Shown here piece after piece: positions 14,966-19,374 of a stretch of DNA of 19,374 nucleotides (within the stretch, counting starts at the first letter, position 1; every line of letters begins with the position of its first letter). Source of the stretch: an uncultured Frankiales bacterium (lineage in GTDB: Bacteria > Actinomycetota > Actinomycetes > Mycobacteriales > SCTD01); NCBI GenBank assembly GCA_946479905.1, contig CAMLIA010000064.1, positions 1 through 19,374 on the forward strand, read 5' to 3'. The translations under genes were made by a program, and so were the position numbers. Under the pieces are notes generated by a model. It had not been told where the DNA came from, did no database searches, and saw only the letters and a program-made list of their open reading frames with translations.

Positions 14966-16317
14966 CCACGGCTCGCGACGTCGTGGCGGCGGAGTGCGAG
15001 CGCTTCGACGTCCCCGGCGTCGCCGTGTCCGTGGTGGCCGACGGGGAGGTCGTGCTGGCCGACGGGTTCGGCCGGCGCAACGACACGGAGCCCGTGACGC
15101 CGAAGACGCTGTTCATGCTGGCGTCCGACACGAAGTGCTTCGCTGCGGCGACACTGTGCCTGCTGGCCGAGGACGGGGTGCTGGACCTCGACCGGCCCGT
15201 GCAGGACTACCTCCCGTGGTTCGCGATGCACGACGAGCGGATCAGCGGCTGGGTGACCTGTCGCGACCTGCTCGCCCACCGCACGGGCCTGCCGCGCCAC
15301 GACTTCCTGACCATCGGCGACGGCGACTTCACGATCACGAACGAGCAGATCGCCCGCGCGATGCGGCACCTCGAGGCGAGCCGGCCCTTCCGCCAGGGCT
15401 TCGGCTACAACAACGCGCACTACGCCACCGCCGGCCATGTGGCCGAGGTGCTGACCGGGCAGCCCTGGCGCGACGTCCTCGCCGAGCGGGTCCTCCAACC
15501 GCTCCGCATGACGGCGACCTCGACCTACCGTCCCGAGCTGACGGCGACCGACTTCGCGACGCCGCACGTCGACGGGCGGCCCTTGCCGTTCCAGCGACGG
15601 GACTACGACCTGCCGAGCGGCGGCATCGTCACCAACGCCGATGACCTGGCGTGCTGGCTGCTGGCACGGGTCGGCCAGGGACCGCTCAGCCCCACGGTCC
15701 TCCGGATGCTGCACACCCCGTCGGTGGTCTCCGACGACGCGCTGCCGTTCCCTGAGCTGCTGCCGATGGGGTACGCGCTCGGCAACCTCGTCTTCGCCTA
15801 CAGGGGGCACCGGCTGCACCTGCACGGCGGCAGTCAGGTCGGCTTCGCCAGCCAGGTGCTGGTGGTCCCTGAGGCGAAGGTGGGTGTCGCCGTGATGACG
15901 AACGCCTACGGCTCTCAGCTGCCCCTCGCGCTCGGGCTCGCCCTGGTCGACCACCTGCTCGACCTGGAGCCGGCGCCTTGGGGTGCCCGGCTGTCCGGCG
16001 CCAGGCCGGCGCCGCCCGCGGAGCCGGCGAGCTGCAGCGCACCTTCTCGCCCGCTGCAGGACTACGAGGGGACCTTCCACCACCCCGCCTACGGCGACTT
16101 CACCGTGCAGGTCTGCGACGGCTCCCTGGTCCCGGCGTTCCACGGGCTGGACGAGCTGGCCCTCACGCACCTGGAGGGCGACGACTGGCGGCTCAGCTTC
16201 ACCAGCGTCCCTGGCACGCACGTCCCGGTGTCCTTCCGGTTCGGAGCCACCGGAGTCGAGGACGCGCGGCTGGGCCTCGATGCTGCCCTGGCCCCGCTGG
16301 TCTTCGCACGCCGGTGA
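14962..16317 (+). CDS. Serine hydrolase of the beta-lactamase (PF00144) family, operon gene
   Basis: A 451-residue penicillin-binding-fold hydrolase. The three motifs are all seen: SDTK (Ser55, Lys58), YNN at 149-151, and HGG at 288-290 in place of KTG. After residue about 345 a separate C-terminal beta-rich domain begins (LQDYEGTFHHPAYGDFTVQ), like the DUF3471-type tail found on many members of this family. No signal peptide, so a cytoplasmic esterase, amidase or D-amino-acid peptidase is more likely than a beta-lactamase. GTG 14962 overlaps the preceding stop (GTGA); homology starts near it. It is only distantly similar to the 6789-8018 enzyme. Confidence 0.87.
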   Translation: MTTARDVVAAECERFDVPGVAVSVVADGEVVLADGFGRRNDTEPVTPKTLFMLASDTKCFAAATLCLLAEDGVLDLDRPVQDYLPWFAMHDERISGWVTCRDLLAHRTGLPRHDFLTIGDGDFTITNEQIARAMRHLEASRPFRQGFGYNNAHYATAGHVAEVLTGQPWRDVLAERVLQPLRMTATSTYRPELTATDFATPHVDGRPLPFQRRDYDLPSGGIVTNADDLACWLLARVGQGPLSPTVLRMLHTPSVVSDDALPFPELLPMGYALGNLVFAYRGHRLHLHGGSQVGFASQVLVVPEAKVGVAVMTNAYGSQLPLALGLALVDHLLDLEPAPWGARLSGARPAPPAEPASCSAPSRPLQDYEGTFHHPAYGDFTVQVCDGSLVPAFHGLDELALTHLEGDDWRLSFTSVPGTHVPVSFRFGATGVEDARLGLDAALAPLVFARR

Positions 16318-17258
16318 CCCTGGTCCAGCTCGACGACGTGCTCGCCGCCGCCGCCCGGCTCGAGGGGCGGACCCGGGTCACGCCGCTGCTGCCGTGGCGC
16401 ACGCCCTCGACCTTGGTCAAGGCGGAGTGCCTGCAGGTCTCCGGGTCCTTCAAGGCCCGGGGCGCCTGCAACGCGGTGCTGCTTGCGGCCGAGCGGGGGG
16501 CGCGCGGGGTGCTCGCCTGGTCGTCCGGCAACCACGGCCGGGCCGTGGCGTCGGCAGCATCCGCGGCGGGCCTCTCGTGCACGGTCCTCATGCCGTACGA
16601 CGCTCCCGCGACGAAGGTGCAGGCCGTCCGGGCGCACGGGGCCGACGTCGTGCAGTACGACCGTCGTACCGAGGACCGTGAGGAGATCGGCGGTGCGCTC
16701 GCCGCCGAGCGCGAGCTCGAGATCGTCCCGTCGAGCGGGCACCCCGACGTGATCGCCGGCCAGGGGACGGTCTGCCTCGAGATCCTGCGGCAGTGCCCGC
16801 AACCGCTGGAACGGCTGATCGTGCCCGTCGGTGGCGGTGGTCTGCTGGCTGGCTGCGCGGTCGTCCTGCAGGCCCTGTCCCCGCTGACCCAGCTGGTCGC
16901 CGTCGAGCCCGATGCCAGCCCGGACTTTCATATGAGCCGATCACAGGATCGGCACGTCGTGCAGTCGCCAGGTCACTCCCTCGCGGACGGTCTGCTCCTG
17001 AAGTCGGTGTCGGACCTGGCCTACCTGCACGCGCGGCACGCGGTGCACGACGCTGTCCTGTGCGACGAGCCCGCGCTGCGACGGGCGGTTCGCGACGTGG
17101 CGACTGAGCTGCACCTGGTCGTCGAGGGAGCGGGCGCAGCGAGCCTCACGCAGCTGTTCCTCTCGCCTCCTGCCGACGGTGCGACCGTGGCGGTGGCCAC
17201 CGGAGGCAACATCGCTGCGGACTCACTCGCCGAGGTCCTGCTCGCCGCGACGGGCTAG
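16314..17258 (+). CDS. PLP-dependent threonine/serine dehydratase-like enzyme
   Basis: A 314-residue fold-type II PLP enzyme. The Schiff-base lysine is Lys47 in SGSFKARGA, the substrate loop is SSGNHG at 70-75, the phosphate-binding glycine run is GGGG at 173-176, and the late ATGGN segment contacts the PLP ring nitrogen. The length equals that of catabolic threonine dehydratases, serine racemases and related enzymes without the C-terminal regulatory domain of biosynthetic IlvA. The exact substrate (Thr, Ser, a hydroxylated or D-amino acid) is not decidable. GTG 16314 overlaps the stop of the serine hydrolase (GTGA), and it is the last gene of the five-gene operon. It converges with lipoprotein 4, leaving only 12 bases. 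Confidence 0.9.
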   Translation: MTLVQLDDVLAAAARLEGRTRVTPLLPWRTPSTLVKAECLQVSGSFKARGACNAVLLAAERGARGVLAWSSGNHGRAVASAASAAGLSCTVLMPYDAPATKVQAVRAHGADVVQYDRRTEDREEIGGALAAERELEIVPSSGHPDVIAGQGTVCLEILRQCPQPLERLIVPVGGGGLLAGCAVVLQALSPLTQLVAVEPDASPDFHMSRSQDRHVVQSPGHSLADGLLLKSVSDLAYLHARHAVHDAVLCDEPALRRAVRDVATELHLVVEGAGAASLTQLFLSPPADGATVAVATGGNIAADSLAEVLLAATG

Positions 17259-17280
17259 GTGCCCGCTGCGTCACGGCACC
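17258..17280. terminator. Weak hairpin between convergent stops
   Basis: GGTGCC at 17258-17263 pairs with GGCACC at 17275-17280 around an 11-base loop, straddling the 12-base gap and the ends of both the PLP enzyme and lipoprotein 4. The stem is short and lacks a U-tract. It could end transcription weakly from both sides but might be chance in GC-rich DNA. Confidence 0.3.
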
Positions 17281-18758
17281 GGGTAGGTCCTGCTGTCCGG
17301 GAAGGCGAAGCATCCGCAGGCGTCGTCGAAGGTGAAGTCGCGCAGTCGACGCGCGCCGTCGTGGTGCGCCTGGGTGGGCTGTCCCTCGTACGTGATCGTG
17401 CTGCGGTACCCGTGCAGGTCGAGCAGGCCGCGCTGCATGCCCTCCGGCGTCGCCGCACCCCCGGCCTTCATCGCCGCGACCAGGAACGTCATCGCGTCGC
17501 ACTCCGCCAGCACGATCACCCGGATGAGCGACTGGCTGACGTCCTCGCCTGCCTTGCGCATCAGCTCCTTGCACCAGGTGGCAGCCGGCGAGACGTCCTG
17601 GGGGTCGGGAACCTCGTAGGCGGGCAGGTACCCCGAGCCCATCGACCCGTGCAGGGGGCCCTTCTGGCCGGGCTTCGCGACGTTGCTCGCGAGCAGAGCC
17701 GGCGTCGCGACGGTGTCGTCGATGCCGTAGCGGGGGTAGTACCGCTGGCTGTCGGCGTCCTTGTAGAACAGCACGTTGGCGTTGAAGACGTGCGTGACAC
17801 CGTTGGCCGAGAAGCGCAGGACCGCGGCCGAGGTCGCGGAGGCGTTCTGGCTGATGTCGGTGGAGTGCAGGTCGGTCTGGTCGACCTTCAAGCCGTGCCG
17901 GCGCAGCGCGTTGTCGAGCACCTTGACGTAGTGCCGGCCCTCCTCGTTGTCGAAGGCCTGGACGCCGATCTTCACCGGGCCACTGCCAGGGTTTCCGGCT
18001 CTGACGTCCCAGCTGCGGAAGAAGCCCCGTGCCCAGAGCCGGTCCACCATGGCGGGCAGGTAGCGGTCGATGCTCATGGCCGAGGGCGAGAACAGGTAGT
18101 TGCCTTGGCGGCGATAGGAATCGGCTGAGCCCTGCAGGGCTGTCGAGTCGATGCTGATGATCCCGTGCTTCCTCAAGCAGGCGAGCAAGGTCGGGTTCTG
18201 ACCCGCCAGGACCAGCACGTCGGCATGCTTCTCGGCCATGGCCTCGCAGGTGGTGGTGGCAGTGCCGTCGGGGTTGCTCGTCTTGTCAGCGGTGCGTACG
18301 TCGACGGAGACCAGTTGGATCGTGCGGCCGAGCACTCCGCCCCGCGCGTTGAGGTACCCGACGAGGGTCTTCATCTGGTTGTCGGTGTCACCCGTCGCGA
18401 TGCCTGCCAGTCCCGCCGCGCTCCCGGTGGCCGCGATGTCCTTGGACGTGACGTAGCCGACGACGATCGGACCCGTCGCCGTCTCCGGGCGACGCGTCAG
18501 CGGTTCGTCGGACGCACCGGGCAGCTGCGGGCCGGACGACGAGAGTCCCGTCGGGACGGTGGCCTTCGGACCTGCCTGCCGACCGGGCACGGAGCTGCCC
18601 GGAACGGTCGCTCCTGGCTGCTGTTGCGTCGAGCCGCCGTCCACGGTCACCCCCAGGCCGTCGACGGCCGAGCGCTGGCTCGTCATGGGAACCGTGGTGC
18701 CGCACGCGGAGACGAGCAGCAGCGAGCCGGCGACGACAGCCGTACGGCGACGCATCAC
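17271..18758 (-). CDS. Binding lipoprotein 4, type-1 periplasmic-binding-protein fold
   Basis: A 495-residue lipoprotein. GTG 18758 has GAGGAG (18765-18770, minus strand) 6 bases upstream and overlaps the stop of the hydrolase before it (GTGA). The next codon is ATG 18755, the alternative start. The lipobox is LVSAC (Cys19). A Pro/Gly/Ser/Thr linker reaches about residue 95. The binding domain starts GPIVVGYV at 96-103, with ARGGVLGRTI at 138-147 and SQRYYPRY at 337-344. Shared cysteines are 171/194, 396/420 and 481/483; the last pair sits in CGCFAF rather than CxCLxY. It is the most divergent of the four at its C-terminus. The tight link to an alpha/beta hydrolase repeats the pairing seen at 12591-14965. 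Confidence 0.87.
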   Translation of the reverse strand: MMRRRTAVVAGSLLLVSACGTTVPMTSQRSAVDGLGVTVDGGSTQQQPGATVPGSSVPGRQAGPKATVPTGLSSSGPQLPGASDEPLTRRPETATGPIVVGYVTSKDIAATGSAAGLAGIATGDTDNQMKTLVGYLNARGGVLGRTIQLVSVDVRTADKTSNPDGTATTTCEAMAEKHADVLVLAGQNPTLLACLRKHGIISIDSTALQGSADSYRRQGNYLFSPSAMSIDRYLPAMVDRLWARGFFRSWDVRAGNPGSGPVKIGVQAFDNEEGRHYVKVLDNALRRHGLKVDQTDLHSTDISQNASATSAAVLRFSANGVTHVFNANVLFYKDADSQRYYPRYGIDDTVATPALLASNVAKPGQKGPLHGSMGSGYLPAYEVPDPQDVSPAATWCKELMRKAGEDVSQSLIRVIVLAECDAMTFLVAAMKAGGAATPEGMQRGLLDLHGYRSTITYEGQPTQAHHDGARRLRDFTFDDACGCFAFPDSRTYPVP

Positions 18759-19374
18759 GACGCACTCCTCTGCGCGGTCAGTTCCACCGCGAACTGGTGG
18801 ATGAGCGCAGCCGTCGCCGCCGGCTGCTCCTCGGGGATCCGGTGCCCTGCCTCGGGGAGCGTCACGAGCTGGGTGCCGGGCCGCTGCGCGGCTACGGCGA
18901 CGTAGGTGCTGCGCATGTCCTCACGCGTACGGCGGTCGCGGGCCGTGTCCGAACGGCCACCCGTCACGGCGAGCACCGGCTGCGAAGGCCACGGGAGCGA
19001 CTGCAGCGCCGCAGGGATCCCGGCCAGCTCGCGCACCGCCTCGGTGCGATCCGCGCCCCACGAGCCGTGCGCGGCGATGCGGGCGGCGGCGGTGAGGGTA
19101 CGGAAGGTCGTTCCTCGCAGGCCGGCAAGGCGCTCGTGCGTGCCGTCCAGCAGGACGACGGCGCGTACCCGGTCGGGCTGACGTGCAGCCAGGGCTCGAG
19201 CGAGCGCGCCGCCCCAGCTGTGGCCGACGGCGAGCACCTCGTCGCACCCGACACGATCGAGGACCGCGACGAGCTCCTCGAGGAGCGGCTCCATGGTGCA
19301 CGGACCTCGGCGGCCCAACGCGGCCGCCCGCGTGTAGGTGACGGTCCGCAGCCGTCCCTCGACGTGGTCCTGCA
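18755..19374 (-). CDS. Alpha/beta hydrolase (5' end outside window)
   Basis: The frame is open to the window edge, giving 205 C-terminal residues. An internal TTG at 19318 is not the start, because the upstream codons continue a normal alpha/beta-hydrolase segment (RTVTYTRAAALG). The elbow GHSWGG with its nucleophile Ser is encoded near 19217-19234, and the late PEAGHRIP (near 18840) supplies the catalytic His. The region between is a helical cap. It resembles the 14114-14965 enzyme only in fold. Its stop (18755-18757) overlaps the start of lipoprotein 4, indicating co-transcription and coupled translation. The substrate is unknown. Confidence 0.85.
   Translation of the reverse strand, partial: QDHVEGRLRTVTYTRAAALGRRGPCTMEPLLEELVAVLDRVGCDEVLAVGHSWGGALARALAARQPDRVRAVVLLDGTHERLAGLRGTTFRTLTAAARIAAHGSWGADRTEAVRELAGIPAALQSLPWPSQPVLAVTGGRSDTARDRRTREDMRSTYVAVAAQRPGTQLVTLPEAGHRIPEEQPAATAALIHQFAVELTAQRSAS

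Noticed and set aside
8762..18758. Complete branched-chain amino-acid ABC transporter operon
   Set aside because: Only binding proteins are present; no permease or nucleotide-binding protein is encoded in the window.

Overview
The window is high-GC DNA (strong G/C at third codon positions, GTG starts, GTGA/ATGA gene overlaps, apparently leaderless promoters, hairpin terminators without U-tracts). It reads as chromosomal DNA of a Gram-positive actinobacterium, perhaps from the Nocardioides/Propionibacteriales part of that phylum; the genus is an inference I cannot confirm. I see no rRNA, tRNA, CRISPR array, transposase, integrase or phage gene. Genes fill almost everything, and no gene-free stretch exceeds about 185 bases.

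Left part (1-8060): the 3' end of an ECF sigma factor of the type with a TPR-like C-terminal extension, an exported Ag85/EstD-type esterase, and a prolyl-oligopeptidase-family (S9) serine peptidase. Convergent to the S9 gene is an M20 amidohydrolase. Divergent from the M20 gene is a drug/metabolite-type MFS transporter, followed by a beta-lactamase-fold serine hydrolase. The theme is hydrolysis and transport of small esters, amides or peptides. Two long perfect inverted repeats separate the convergent pairs.

Right part (8068-19374): a small exported protein of unknown function, then four divergent paralogous lipoproteins with type-1 periplasmic-binding-protein (Leu/Ile/Val-binding-like) folds (8762-10342 +, 10359-11870 -, 12591-14117 +, 17271-18758 -). 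Each has a lipobox Cys, a flexible linker and the same six-cysteine pattern ending in a C-terminal CxC. No ABC permease or ATPase lies in the window, so they look like orphan binding proteins or sensors. A TetR-family regulator heads a five-gene operon with 4-base overlaps throughout: tetR, binding lipoprotein, alpha/beta hydrolase, beta-lactamase-fold hydrolase, PLP-dependent threonine/serine-dehydratase-like enzyme. The fourth lipoprotein is likewise fused by a GTGA overlap to an upstream alpha/beta hydrolase that runs off the window end.

How they may work together (inference): surface lipoproteins capture or sense a small amino-acid-like ligand. Cytoplasmic hydrolases then cleave an ester, amide or lactone, and the PLP enzyme deaminates or otherwise processes the released amino acid. 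The TetR protein would control its own operon and the divergent lipoprotein 10359-11870, whose promoter is a near-consensus leaderless promoter with a palindrome overlapping the -10/spacer. This repeated binding-lipoprotein/hydrolase pairing is the best candidate for an undescribed system here.
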